This document shows, piece after piece, positions 8,833 through 18,092 of a stretch of 64,000 nt of DNA. The DNA lies in assembly GCA_030323305.1 (NCBI GenBank), contig CP106741.1, forward strand, positions 67,001 through 131,000, given 5' to 3'. The notes under the pieces were generated by a model. It saw only the letters and a list, made by a program, of their open reading frames with translations. It did not search any database and was not told the DNA's origin. Position 1 is the first letter of the stretch; every line of letters starts with the position of its first letter. The stretch is from Paenibacillus sp. CC-CFT747 (GTDB lineage: Bacteria; Bacillota; Bacilli; Paenibacillales; NBRC-103111). A program made the position numbers and the translations under genes.

Positions 8833-10376
8833 TTACTGGAAAACCGGCTCCTTAAGCTCGGAGAGCTTCTCAAGCGAATGCTTCTCCACGTCGGCGTGAA
8901 GGCTGTTGCCATGGGAATCCATGGTCACGATCGCGGCGAAGCCTTCCGTCTGAAGGTGCCACATCGCTTCCGGCACCCCAAATTCCATGAAGTCCACTCC
9001 CTCGACCTTCTTCAGGCAGCGGGCATAGTACTGGGCGGCGCCGCCGATAGCGTTCAGATAAACGGCTCCATGCTCCTGCAGGGCTTTAAGCGTTTTGGCG
9101 CCCATGCCCCCTTGCCGATGACCGCGCGGATGCCGAATTTCTTCAGGATGTCGCCTTGGTAAGGCTCCTCCCGGATGCTCGTCGTCGGGCCGGCCGCCTT
9201 GACGTGCCATTCTCCCTGCTCGTCCTTGCTCATGACCGGTCCGCAGTGATAAATGACCGAGCCGTTCAGGTCCACGGGCGAATCGTGGTCCATCAAATAC
9301 TTGTGCAGCGCATCGCGTCCGGTGTGCATCATCCCGTTGATGACGACGACGTCCCCGACGCGAAGCTCGCGGACCTGCTCTTCCGTAATCGGCGTCTGAA
9401 GCACGATCTCGCGGCGCTCAGGCTGGCCGGCGGCAGCCGCCACTTCCGCTTCGTCCCTAACGGCTACCTTCTCCCCGGTGCTGCTGTTGTAGATCCATTC
9501 CCGGATTTCCCCGGTCTCCGGATCTAGAAGAACTCCCTGCCGGCGGTATGCCCAGCAGTTGTAAGCGACGGAGACGAAGAAGCTGGCCGGCAGGCGGTTC
9601 ATCACGCCGACCTTGCAGCCGAGGAGCGTCACTTGCCCGCCGAAGCCCATCGTGCCGATGCCTAGCTTGTTGGCGTTCTCGAGCACGTACTCCTCGAGCT
9701 GGCGAAGCTCCTCGTTCGGGTTCACGTCGTCGGTGCGGCGGAACAGCTGGTGCTTGGCGAGCTCGTAGCCCGTTGTGCGGTCCCCGCCGATGCCTACCCC
9801 AATGAAGCCGGCACTGCAACCCTGCCCCTGGGCTTGGTAGACCGCATGCAGAATGCATTTGCGGATGCCGTCCAGGTCACGGCCGGCTTTGCCCAGGCCT
9901 TCAAGCTCTGCAGGCAGGCTGTACTGGATGTTCTTGTTCTCGCAGCCGCCGCCCTTCAGTATGAGGCGGACGTCGACTTCGTTGCGTTCCCACTGCTCGA
10001 AATGGATAACGGGGGTACCCGGTCCGAGGTTGTCGCCGCTGTTGGCCCCTGTCAGGGAGTCCACGGAGTTCGGACGCAGCTTGCTGTCCTTCGTAGCCTG
10101 GCTGACGGCTTCTAAGATTTGTTTTTTCATAACAATCTGGTTAGCACCAACCGGGACATGTATAATAAAGGTAGGCATGCCGGTGTCCTGGCAAATCGGG
10201 GACACGTTGCATTCCGCCATTTCGATATTATCGGCAATGGTAGAAAGGGATAAGGCGGCACGGGTTCCGCTGTCCTCCTGCGCTTTGGCACGGTTAATGG
10301 CTTCCCTGACATCGCCAGGAAGATTAGTGGATGTTTCCACGATCAGTCTATAAACGCTCTCTTGAAAATGCTTCAT
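8833..10376 (-). CDS. class I fumarate hydratase, iron-sulfur dependent (one frame break)
   Basis: TCA-cycle enzyme interconverting fumarate and malate using a 4Fe-4S cluster. The 514-aa product has the class I features: NVSPICQDTGMPTF with a cluster Cys, LKGGGCENKN with another, GCSAGFIGVGIGGDRTTGYE, and the C-terminal beta domain (VINGMMHTGRDALHKYL). The frame breaks near 9110; adding one G to GGGGG restores GKGGMGAKTLKALQEHGAV and the remaining 85 residues. I placed the start at 10376 (MKHFQESVYRL), with GAGAGGAG upstream, because the 32 residues before it are not family sequence. It lies away from the citZ-icd-mdh operon. Confidence 0.9.
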
Positions 10377-10540
10377 GGAACGGGCTTCTCCTCTCGATTG
10401 GCTCAGCAATCTGTAATCTAGTAATCCGCCGGTGCTTAGGTTCCGTTTAGAAGCTAATACCGGGATACGCATCCCTATAATTATAGCATATCGGCGTCGT
10501 TTGAAAATGCAAAACGCAGGATGGAGAGGAACAGTTACGC

Positions 10541-11723
10541 ATGATCAAGTTTTTGTTGAGAACCGCGGTTATCGCAATCGCCGGTCTTACCTTTCTCGTT
10601 TCGAGCCTGAGTGCTTTTAAGCCCGAAACGCTTTACCGCAGCCAGGTGGCGGTTCTCATGTATCATCACATTCACGACACGGACCAAAGCGGAGCCACGA
10701 TCACTACCGAGCTTTTTCGCAGCCAGCTCTCGTATTTGAAGGGGCGCGGCTATCATTTCATCTCACTTCAAGAATTCAAGGATTTCATGAATGGGGCCGC
10801 GGTGCCGGATAACGCCGTCCTCGTTACCTTTGACGACGGCTACGAGGGATTTTACCAGAACGCCTATCCCGTTCTGACCAAGCTGAACATTCCTGCGGTC
10901 AATTTCATCATCACGGGCACGCTGGATCATCCGCTGGCCGGCAACATCCCTTTCCTGAACCGCGACGAAATCCGGATCATGACCTCGCATTCCCCGGGAA
11001 TCGAGGTTCAATGCCACACGGACAGCCTTCACGGCAAAACGGAAGGTGACCAGGGCAAAGCTCTTCTGGTCGCCCGGCTGCCGAAGGACGGCCGGACGGA
11101 GACGGAGGACGAATACAAGAAACGGATCGTGGACGATACCCGCGCCTGCACAGGCCGGCTGAAGGATCTGACGCCGCATCAGGTGGACGCGATGGCCTAC
11201 CCGTACGGGATCTATAATCCACTCGCCGCCTCGCTGGTAAAAGAAGGCGGAATCCAATACGCCTTCACCATCCTTCCCCGGATGGCCACTCAAGGAATGG
11301 ACCCGCTTAGAATACCGCGCATTAACGCGGGAAGTCCCTATATCACTCCCCTTGCTCTTCATAACATGATCATGCGGCGGGTGACCGCCCCCGGCCCGCC
11401 AAGAGCATGGTCGGGCTGAGGATACCCTCGAGCAGGTCGGAGGGGAGCTGACGAAGGACAAAGCGGACGGCAGCACCGTTATCCACTACAACGGAATCCA
11501 ATGGAAGGTCCGCCCGGGCAGCCAAGAAGCCATCAGCGGGGAACGTGTCTTGACGCTGGATAAGCCGGTGACGATTGTCGGCAGCCGTTCCTACATTCTG
11601 CTGGAAGATCTGGAGAAGCTGCTCGGCATCGACATTTCGTCCGATCCCCATACCCGGTTGTACACGGCCCGGCTTCCGGACGCAAGCGATTCCGACGCGG
11701 AAGGCCTTAAGGGGCAGCGCTAA
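10541..11723 (+). CDS. polysaccharide deacetylase with C-terminal extension (two frame breaks)
   Basis: Exported or membrane-anchored NodB-type deacetylase, likely acting on wall or surface polysaccharide. Residues 1-25 form a signal or anchor helix. The catalytic domain has VLMYHHIHD, LVTFDDGYEG (metal-binding Asp pair), IEVQCHTDSLH (metal His) and MAYPYGIYN. The frame ends in stop after residue 292. Adding one C near 11396 and one G near 11415 continues it as AEDTLEQVGGELTKDKADGS and about 100 further residues to TAA at 11721, resembling a stalk or wall-binding domain (VTIVGSRSYILLEDLEKLLG). The shift modulo 3 agrees with two missing bases. Substrate not determinable. Confidence 0.83.
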
Positions 11724-11740
11724 ATCGCATAGACCGTTAA

Positions 11741-11784
11741 CGCTACCGGATAAGGCAGGACCGCCTTATCCGGTAGCTCTGTTT
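11741..11784 (+). terminator. intrinsic terminator after deacetylase
   Basis: GCTACCGGATAAGGC pairs with GCCTTATCCGGTAGC around a short loop, followed by a T-rich stretch. Confidence 0.75.
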
Positions 11785-11858
11785 AGCCGTATCCCGGTTT
11801 GGCGATGCGGCTTGGCGGGCTAATCGCCGCCCGCCCATTCTATCTCTCGGAGGTTGGT

Positions 11859-12446
11859 ATGGATCATCACTTTTTTGCTTATATGTACCGGTTGAGATAT
11901 ATCAAACGCTGGAGCCTGATGCGCAACGTGGTAGAAGAGAATGTCGCGGAGCACTCTTATCATGTCGCCCTGCTGGCCCACGTGCTCTGCACAATTGGCA
12001 ACGACCTGTTCGGCCGGAAGCTTGATGCGGATAAAGCCGTGACCCTGGCGCTCTTTCACGATGCCACCGAAGTGTTCACGGGAGACATCCCCACCCCGGT
12101 TAAGCATCAGAACCCGACCATCCTTTCGAGCTTCCGCGGAATCGAGCAGCTGGCCGCCGAGCGGCTCCTGGCCATGGTACCTGAGTCTTTGAAGGAAAGC
12201 TACCGCCCTCTGCTCGGCTCCAAAAGCTCCCCGGATGGGGAGCTTCAGAAGCTCGTGAAAGCAGCCGACTTGCTCGACGCCTACCTGAAGTGCGTGACGG
12301 AGCTGTCGGCGGGCAACCGGGAATTCGCTGTCGCCAAGGGGCAGATTGAGCAGGCCTTGAAGAAGCTGAACCTGGAGGAGGTCCGCTACTTCCTGGAGCA
12401 TCTCGCCCCGAGTCTGGAGAAGACGCTGGATGAGCTGGCGGAATGA
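11859..12446 (+). CDS. YfbR-like HD-domain 5'-deoxynucleotidase
   Basis: A 195-aa HD-superfamily phosphohydrolase. Motifs match the YfbR 5'-deoxynucleotidase type: WSLMRNVVEENVAEHSYHVA near the start, then LALFHDATEVFTGDIPTPVK, which holds the metal-binding HD pair and the family's TGDIPTPVK, and a later Asp in KAADLLDAYLKC. The family hydrolyses dNMPs to nucleosides. The start is ATG 11859, with GGAGG 7 bp upstream; 20 residues of open frame upstream lack an RBS. It follows the deacetylase terminator, so it is probably its own unit. Confidence 0.85.
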   Translation: MDHHFFAYMYRLRYIKRWSLMRNVVEENVAEHSYHVALLAHVLCTIGNDLFGRKLDADKAVTLALFHDATEVFTGDIPTPVKHQNPTILSSFRGIEQLAAERLLAMVPESLKESYRPLLGSKSSPDGELQKLVKAADLLDAYLKCVTELSAGNREFAVAKGQIEQALKKLNLEEVRYFLEHLAPSLEKTLDELAE

Positions 12447-12449
12447 GCT

Positions 12450-12620
12450 TATTCCGGGGAGGTACTAAATAAAGATAGTACTGTCCGGCTTTTCCGAAAT
12501 ATTCCATAATGAGGTTACTGGTACCGAAACCTGCAGCTTTCCAAGAGGAAAGGTAGGAATCGCTTGACTGCGAGTGCACGCGCAGCCAGGCCCCACTCAA
12601 CTCATTAATGGAGGAAAACC
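12450..12620 (+). promoter_or_regulatory. structured leader of unknown class
   Basis: A 170-bp gap with several possible hairpins: GTACT/AGTAC around an A-rich loop (12461-12482), GGTT/AACC (12512-12530), CTTTCC AAGA GGAAAG (about 12536-12551), and a GC-rich element near 12565-12590, then GGAGGAAAA and an ATG at 12624. The density of small hairpins before a signal-peptide ORF looks like a cis-regulatory RNA. I could not match it to any riboswitch family. Confidence 0.3.
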
Positions 12621-12623
12621 CTA

Positions 12624-12850
12624 ATGAAAACGAAACGCTCTCTGAAAGCTGTGAAAATGGTCGTTATGGCCGTTACTCTCGCATCAGCCGCACGGACTGC
12701 CGCAGGTCGCCGCCACGACGTCGCTCGAGATCATTCAGCAGCATGCCGCCAAGGATCACGATGATCAGCCCGCCTACTGGCAGAGAACGGTCTGCGGCAC
12801 ACCTGGACGGCCTGGGCCTGCCCAAGCCCCCTTACGGCTGTCCTCAATAA
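12624..12850 (+). CDS. possible small secreted peptide, frame broken
   Basis: After GGAGG an ATG at 12624 opens MKTKRSLKAVKMVVMAVTLA, a signal-peptide-like start. The frame then becomes arginine-rich, while the next frame reads LPQVAATTSLEIIQQHAAKD followed by HDDQPAYWQ, which looks protein-like. A third frame ends GLGLPKPPYGCPQ at TAA 12848. A product of about 75 aa with two missing bases is possible, or this is a decayed gene. No family was recognised. Confidence 0.3.
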
Positions 12851-12913
12851 CTAGCCCTGGCCCACCCAAGACAAATAACGGCCGGTTACCGGCTCCCTTA
12901 TTCTCCAACAACC

Positions 12914-12956
12914 AACACCAAAAACCGGAGGGATCTTCCCTCCGGTTTTTGGTGTT
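12914..12956. terminator. strong bidirectional terminator
   Basis: A near-perfect palindrome, AACACCAAAAACCGGAGGGA TCT and its complement, lies between the small plus-strand ORF and the convergent membrane protein gene. Confidence 0.85.
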
Positions 12957-12979
12957 TTCCAAGCTAAAACAATCTAAGA

Positions 12980-13405
12980 TCAGAACAAGTTCGGGTAGTT
13001 CATGACGAACAGAACGGCCAGAAGCAGAACGGCGTTCAAGGCTCCGAACGTTTTGACCTTGCCTTCGTAGGCACCGGCCGACTGGCCTCCCTTGACGGCG
13101 GCGTTCAGCTTTTTCAGGTTCGCCCCCAGCACGCCGGTCATGCCGCCAATGGCGAGCAGAAGCACAATGGCCAAAATCATCCACAGAACCGAATATTCCC
13201 CCTTGCTGACCAAGTACCCTCCTGTCAGGAACTGGACGACAAGCAGAATCTGGCCGATCCGGTTCGCGCCGGTGAGCAGGCTCGTGTAGCCTTCCTTAGC
13301 GGCAGCGGACAGCGAAGCCACACGGCCGTACAGGAACGGAAACAGCAGATAGAAGCCCATTCCGACGGCACTAAGCAAATGCAGAAACAGAATAAATTGA
13401 TTCAC
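12980..13405 (-). CDS. small four-helix membrane protein, unknown function
   Basis: A 141-aa protein with about four membrane helices (residues 1-25, 48-68, 73-93, 120-138), a short positively charged loop in the middle (LKKLNAAVKGG) and an intact frame. It resembles small integral membrane proteins often annotated as DUF2269 or copper-resistance-D-like, but I see no metal-binding motif. No operon partner: it is bounded by the terminator at 12914 and separated from the next gene by about 97 bp. Confidence 0.7.
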   Translation of the reverse strand: MNQFILFLHLLSAVGMGFYLLFPFLYGRVASLSAAAKEGYTSLLTGANRIGQILLVVQFLTGGYLVSKGEYSVLWMILAIVLLLAIGGMTGVLGANLKKLNAAVKGGQSAGAYEGKVKTFGALNAVLLLAVLFVMNYPNLF

Positions 13406-13502
13406 GGTTTTCCCCTATTCGTTGAAAAGGTTGTCTAATCCCTCTCAGTATACCGTAAGGAGAAAGCGATAAACAATCTTTCCAGGAGCAGGAGACGCCG
13501 GT

Positions 13503-13934
13503 TCACAAAGTTGTTGGAATCGTTGCCTCCGGGCGCCTTCTCATCAGCTTCTCGGGATCGGAGCGGAAGCCGTACGCTTCATACAGCCCGTGAGCGTCCC
13601 TCGTCCCAAGGAAGCCGCTCAAGCCCGCCAGCCGGTCATCCGCGACGACCGCCTCCACCAGCCTCTTGCCGATCCCCTTTCCGCGGTATTCCTCATCTAC
13701 GTAGACGTCGCACAGCCAGTACATCGTCGCCCCGTCCGTGACCACCCGGGCAAACGCCACCTGCCGGGAGCCTTCGTACACCCCGTAGCATAACGAAGCC
13801 TCTATCGATTTCCGGATGGTTTCCTCCGGTCGATGCGCCGCCCAGTAGCTTCGGCCGAGGAAGCCCCGGATCACCTCCAGGTCAAGACGTCCTTTGTCCG
13901 TGCTGATTACATAGTCTCCCCATGTCTTTTTCAA
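13503..13934 (-). CDS. GNAT-family N-acetyltransferase
   Basis: A 143-aa acetyl-CoA-dependent acetyltransferase. The beta4/pyrophosphate-loop motif reads CDVYVDEEYRGKGIGKRLVE (residues 75-94), followed by the usual C-terminal GLYEAYGF. It is the last of three tandem GNAT genes on this strand; the next upstream ends 17 bp before it. Substrate unknown. Confidence 0.85.
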   Translation of the reverse strand: MKKTWGDYVISTDKGRLDLEVIRGFLGRSYWAAHRPEETIRKSIEASLCYGVYEGSRQVAFARVVTDGATMYWLCDVYVDEEYRGKGIGKRLVEAVVADDRLAGLSGFLGTRDAHGLYEAYGFRSDPEKLMRRRPEATIPTTL

Positions 13935-13951
13935 GTTTCTTCGTCCTCCTA

Positions 13952-14477
13952 CTAGGTAACCTCAATCCAATACCTTTGCACGCAGGTCTCGCCTTCCCAA
14001 GCCTCCGACTCCAGAACGCCGCCGTTCTTCTGAATGGTACGGGCCGAACCGGTATTGTCCTTGTCGCACGTAACCAGCACCCGCTGGATCCCCCGTTCCC
14101 CGGCCTTCTGCAGGGCCATGGCGAGGATGGCGGTCGCATAGCCCTTGCGCCGTTCCCCCGGACGGATTCCGTAGCCGATATGTCCCCCGATTCGAAGCAG
14201 CTTCTCGTTCAACCGGTGCCGCAGATTGACGACGCCCACGATCCGGCTCCCTCGTACGAGCCAATAAGTGGAGTGCTCGACAAAACCGGAGGAAGCCCGA
14301 TTCCTCTGCTGCAGTTCGTAAGCTCCCGGATCAGCCGGGGAAATCCCGGGCGTCCATGTCGAGAACGAACGGAACGCGTTTCTCCCCGGATCGCTGCCAA
14401 TCCTCCAGCATCTCCTTGTATTCCTTCTCCCAGTCCGCCGACGGCTCGATCAGCCTTAGTTCCTTCTCGCCTTCCAT
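13952..14477 (-). CDS. GNAT-family N-acetyltransferase (two frame breaks)
   Basis: The C-terminal 95 residues are clearly GNAT: GYGIRPGERRKGYATAILAM, then CDKDNTGSARTIQKNGG. The upstream part lies in other frames. From ATG 14477 (AAGGAGGG upstream) the reading MEGEKELRLIEPSADWEKEY continues; adding one C near 14338 and one G near 14288 joins PRLIRELTN and FVEHSTYWLVREGSRIVG to the GNAT core. Length modulo 3 fits two missing bases, giving about 175 aa. Substrate unknown. Confidence 0.78.
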
Positions 14478-14498
14478 TCCCTTTCCCTCCTTAACGAA

Positions 14499-15092
14499 TC
14501 AAACGGCCTCCCCTTCTCCCGCCCCGCTGACCGGACGTCCGCTGTAGATTCCCTTGGTCCATTCTCTTCTCAGCATCCCGTAGACGGCCATGTCGACGTA
14601 TTGCCCGTTCAGGAAGGAATAGTCCCGCAGAGTCCCTTCCTGCGTAAAGCCGAGACGCTCGGGAACCGCCCGGCTGGGAAGGTTCCCCACCGCCGCCTTA
14701 ATCTGAACCCGGTTAAACTCCAGGTCGCTGAACACATAATTGATGAGAACCCGGCACGCCCGGGTCATGATCCCCTGCCCGCAGCAATCCTCGCTGAGCC
14801 AGTACCCGATTTCCACCCGCCTGTTGTCCCGGTTATAATCGTGAAGCCCGATGGTGCCCACCAATTGGCCCTCCCGCCAGATCCCTGCCGACAAGCCGTC
14901 CTGGGCTTCGTGCCGAACCCGGCAGCTTTCCAGATAGGCAAGCGTATCCTCCACCCGGTGGGTTGCATGGGCGAAGGGAAGCCATTCCCCCAAATGCTCC
15001 CGGTTGCGGACCGTCAGCTGAAACAGCTCCTCCGCATGCCCGCTCTCCAGCTGGGCGAGATAAAGCCGGTCATCCACTTTGTACTTGAACAT
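14499..15092 (-). CDS. RimJ/RimL-type GNAT N-acetyltransferase
   Basis: A 197-aa acetyltransferase of the ribosomal-protein-acetylase-like group: FKYKVDDRLYLAQLESGHAE start, IGYWLSEDCCGQGIMTRACR acetyl-CoA loop, RVQIKAAVGNLPSRAVPERL and GFTQEGTLRDYSFLNGQYVD. All are standard for the RimJ/RimL subfamily. The frame is intact, with AGGAGGA before the ATG. It heads the tandem run of three GNAT genes. Confidence 0.87.
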   Translation of the reverse strand: MFKYKVDDRLYLAQLESGHAEELFQLTVRNREHLGEWLPFAHATHRVEDTLAYLESCRVRHEAQDGLSAGIWREGQLVGTIGLHDYNRDNRRVEIGYWLSEDCCGQGIMTRACRVLINYVFSDLEFNRVQIKAAVGNLPSRAVPERLGFTQEGTLRDYSFLNGQYVDMAVYGMLRREWTKGIYSGRPVSGAGEGEAV

Positions 15093-15120
15093 GGTCCTTC
15101 CTCCTGTCTCTTTTCTTAAT

Positions 15121-15915
15121 TTAAGCCCTCATCCCCATCATGTTCCCGGAGCTGTACCTTCTCAGCCCGCGATAAAAGAACCAAGTGCCCCCTACAGCCA
15201 GCCCCAAGGAAACGGCAGCAGCTCCTGTAAGGAACGTTACATCCACCGAACGGATAAGCCCAATGGGAAGATAGCTGATGAAGCCCGCCGGAATGACGCT
15301 GAATAGAACGAGCCGCCCCCAACCTTTAAAAATCCCCGTCGGATAGGTCGAGAAGGCGAGCAACGCCTGGAAGAGCTGAAAGCTTAGTCCATCCGCGCTG
15401 CCGATGTAGAAAGCCAGGGAATTGGCTGCCAGCGAGAAAAAGAGAAAAATCAGCATGGCGATCAGCAGGGCCAGCGCGAACTTGGCGATCCCCCACAAGG
15501 ACAAGTCCCCAAACAAGGCAAAAAGAATAAGCGCGAAGAGGACGTCTCCAATGGCCGCTACCGACATGCGGCTGATCAGCACGTGCAGCAGAACGGGCTT
15601 CGGCTGGGCCAGATAAGTGTCCAGCTGTCCGTTCGCTACCATGGCGGAGATCCGGTTTACATTGCCGAAGAACACTGCCATCAATCCGAAGCCTCCGGCG
15701 CTAACCGCCCACATCATCATGACGTCGTTCATTTCCCAGCCGTTCACGACCGGGAACCGGCGGAAATACACACTCCAGTAGAAAATCCAGACAGCGTTGT
15801 TAATCATCATCATCCCGGCTGTCAGCAGGAAGCTCATCCGGAATTCCATAGCCCCCGCCAAATTAAGCTTCCAGCACGTGCTTACGAAACGTAACAGGTT
15901 ACCCGCCGTTGACAT
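15121..15915 (-). CDS. ABC-2 type exporter permease (second subunit)
   Basis: A 264-aa integral membrane protein with about six helices, of the uncharacterised ABC-2 permease group that pairs with a second permease and an ATPase as encoded here. The family-type segment MVANGQLDTYLAQPKPVLLH precedes the cytoplasmic coupling region. The start at ATG 15915 has GGGAGGAAG 6 bp upstream and overlaps the preceding permease gene by 17 bp, indicating translational coupling. Exported substrate unknown. Confidence 0.85.
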   Translation of the reverse strand: MSTAGNLLRFVSTCWKLNLAGAMEFRMSFLLTAGMMMINNAVWIFYWSVYFRRFPVVNGWEMNDVMMMWAVSAGGFGLMAVFFGNVNRISAMVANGQLDTYLAQPKPVLLHVLISRMSVAAIGDVLFALILFALFGDLSLWGIAKFALALLIAMLIFLFFSLAANSLAFYIGSADGLSFQLFQALLAFSTYPTGIFKGWGRLVLFSVIPAGFISYLPIGLIRSVDVTFLTGAAAVSLGLAVGGTWFFYRGLRRYSSGNMMGMRA

Positions 15916-16705
15916 GAAGCTTCCTCCCTCCTCTGGCATAAACCCAGGCGGCTGCCAATCCGAGACCCGCAATCCAAGCCGCCTGAATGCCGATCATTTT
16001 AACCAGGACGTTCCCGTCGAACGCCACTGCGGTCCGGGCCGGGAAATACAGGATCGTCTGAAACGGCAGCCATCCGCATACCCGCTGGAGCGTCTCGGGA
16101 TAGATCTCGAGCGGCATCAGCATTCCACCGATGGTGAACAGAATTTTGTTGTAGACGAATTCCAGTCCCCGCGTTTCTTCGACCCAGAAGGAACTCAGCG
16201 CCAGAATAAGGGTAAGCATAAAGTTAACGGTGACCGCTCCGATCGAAGCGGCGAAGAACCCGGCCCAGCCCCAACCAAAGCTCGGGGGCCCCAGGAGGAA
16301 TAAGCCAAGCAGTCCTGCAACGGCCAGGTTGACCAAGAGCCGCACATAGACCTCTCCCAGGTAGCTCACGTACTGAAAGGATAGGTAGCTGACCGGGCGG
16401 GTGAGCTTGTAGCCGATATCCCCGCTTTTGACCTCTTCCTCCATCCGGCTCGCCAGACTGGGGAACGCCATGGTCATGGATTCCGTCAGGATCAGGTACC
16501 AGAGGATCTGCTTGAAGCTGTACCCCGCAATGGTGGAGGAGCCTTCCCCGGCGAACGTCGTTCCCCACAGCTGGCTGAAAATATACAGGATGATGAGCAG
16601 AAAAAGGGAGCGGACGAGAAAGTCCGTCACGTAGGCGAGATGGCTTCTGACGGTGATTTTGCCGATGGCGGCATATTTGCCGGCCTTACGCGCGATTATG
16701 GTCAT
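15899..16705 (-). CDS. ABC-2 type exporter permease (first subunit)
   Basis: A 268-aa membrane protein with six helices. It shares with its neighbour the segment VKSGDIGYKLTRPVSYLSFQ, the coupling helix of this permease pair. I take ATG 16705 (MTIIARKAGKYAAIG) as start because it overlaps the ATPase stop by 4 bp and follows a GGAGG-type site; the 10 extra residues upstream are charged and unlikely. Middle gene of a three-gene exporter operon. Confidence 0.85.
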   Translation of the reverse strand: MTIIARKAGKYAAIGKITVRSHLAYVTDFLVRSLFLLIILYIFSQLWGTTFAGEGSSTIAGYSFKQILWYLILTESMTMAFPSLASRMEEEVKSGDIGYKLTRPVSYLSFQYVSYLGEVYVRLLVNLAVAGLLGLFLLGPPSFGWGWAGFFAASIGAVTVNFMLTLILALSSFWVEETRGLEFVYNKILFTIGGMLMPLEIYPETLQRVCGWLPFQTILYFPARTAVAFDGNVLVKMIGIQAAWIAGLGLAAAWVYARGGRKLHVNGG

Positions 16706-17770
16706 GCCTCCTTCCTCCCCTTCCCCGCGGGCCATTCCCTCTCCTGTCCCCGTCCCCCGGCCGTCTGAGGGTCCGGCTGTTCCCGACCTGCCTGCCCGGT
16801 ACGGGCATAGATCTGCGTAATGATTTCCTCCATAGGCGGGTTCTCGATCGTCACGTCTTCGAGCCGGTAGGTGCGGACGAAGTGGGCCAGTACCGTCTCA
16901 ATCGGGGTACAGGACGTATCCACGGACAGCTTCAGCCCCGTTCCCTTCTGTTTCAACACTTCGACCCCCTCGAAGGAAAAAGGCTCTGGCTCGGTTTTCA
17001 GCTTAAGCTGAACAGTCTTGCGGGTCAGGAAATCCTCTTCATGCCGGATACGGTGTCATCCAGGATAATCCTTCCGTGATTGATGACGATCGCCCGCCTG
17101 CACAGCTGCTCGATATCCCCCGCATCGTGGGACGTTAAGAAGACGGTAACGCCTTCCTCCCGGTTCATCTCCCGGATTAACTCGCGAATCCGCTGCTTCA
17201 CCACGACGTCGAGCCCGATCGTCGGTTCATCCAGGAACACGACCTTGGGCCGGTGAAGAAGAGCCGCTGCGATCTCGCAGCGCATCCGTTCGCCCAGGGA
17301 GAGCTTCCGAACAGGAGTGGCCAAATACGGCCCCAGGTCGAATCTCTCGATTAGATCGTCCCGCCGCTTCCGGAAATCCTCCCGCCCCAGCTCATAAATG
17401 CGGCTCATGAGCTCAAAGGTGTCGACCGGCGGCAGGTGGTACCACAGCTGCGACTTCTGTCCGAACACCGAGCCGACGTGAAACGCGAGCCGCTTCCGCT
17501 CCTTCCAGGGGCAGAAGCCCAGCACCTCGGCCGTTCCGCCGGACGGGTGCAGAATGCCGGTGAGCATTTTGATCGTCGTCGATTTGCCTGCGCCGTTCGG
17601 GCCAAGGAAAGCCAACGCCTCCCCTGTTCCACACGGAAATCGATCGGCTCCACCGCCGTCTTGACGGTGTAGACCGGCTTGAACAGGGAGCGGAGGCTTC
17701 CGCTCAAACCCGGGGTTTTGAGTTTCACTTGAAACGCCTTGGATAGTGCCTCCACTCGTATGGTTTGCAC
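16702..17770 (-). CDS. ABC exporter ATP-binding protein (two frame breaks)
   Basis: ATPase of the ABC-2 exporter, about 356 aa. Walker A is GPNGAGKSTTIKML, the signature is KLSLGERMRCEIAAAL, Walker B is VVFLDEPTIGLDV, and the H-loop is FLTSHDAGDIEQL. An N-terminal 50-residue segment before Walker A and a C-terminal tail (LSVDTSCTPIETVLAHFV) fit the viologen/daunorubicin-like ATPase group. Breaks near 17618 and 17040 are each cured by one added base. The start is GTG 17770 after GGAAGGGAAA. An attenuator-like leader precedes it. Confidence 0.86.
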
Positions 17771-17809
17771 TGGATTTCCCTTCCTTTCCATCCTTTATTT
17801 AGGTAAAGC

Positions 17810-17866
17810 AAAAAAGACCTCCGTCAAGCTCGCCCGGTTAAAGGCGGAACTTGCCGAAGGTCTTTT
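17810..17866 (-). terminator. leader terminator upstream of ABC exporter operon
   Basis: On the minus strand AAAGACCTTCGGCAAGTT pairs with the complementary GCTTGACGGAGGTCTTTTTT, ending in a T-run 40 bp before the ATPase start. Its 5' arm overlaps the end of the candidate riboswitch, as in an attenuator. Confidence 0.75.
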
Positions 17867-17996
17867 ATCCCTACGGTGTAGGCGCGGCTGTTGCTCACGG
17901 CCCGGCTTCGCTCGGTTCGACCGGACCGCGTCCCCTGCTCTACCGGCATCGGGGTAACGCCTTGATCCGTCGGCTCCCTAGAAGCCCTTCCACTTA
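17858..17996 (-). promoter_or_regulatory. ykkC-like riboswitch candidate (guanidine-I / PRPP / ppGpp superfamily)
   Basis: On the minus strand, downstream of a possible promoter TTTACA-18-TAGGAT (18004-18033), the leader contains CTTCTAGGGAGCCG, a long GC hairpin with CGGTCCGGTC, and near the 3' end CTACACCGTAGGGATAAAAG. These resemble ykkC elements (TCTAGGGTTCCG, GGTCCGAGAG, ACACGG with GGGAYAAAAG) but are not perfect matches. It feeds into a terminator before an exporter operon. Which ykkC subtype, if any, cannot be decided by eye. Confidence 0.45.
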
Positions 17997-18003
17997 ATTC
18001 GTT

Positions 18004-18033
18004 TATCCTATCACAAGCTCACACGGCATGTAA
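18004..18033 (-). promoter_or_regulatory. candidate promoter of ABC exporter operon
   Basis: On the minus strand TTTACA, 18 bp, TAGGAT: a moderate sigma-A match placed just before the candidate riboswitch. Confidence 0.45.
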
Positions 18034-18092
18034 AGGACAATTTTGCCGGGCTTGTTTTATAATAGGCTTATCCACATTTTAGGAGGTTGTCC

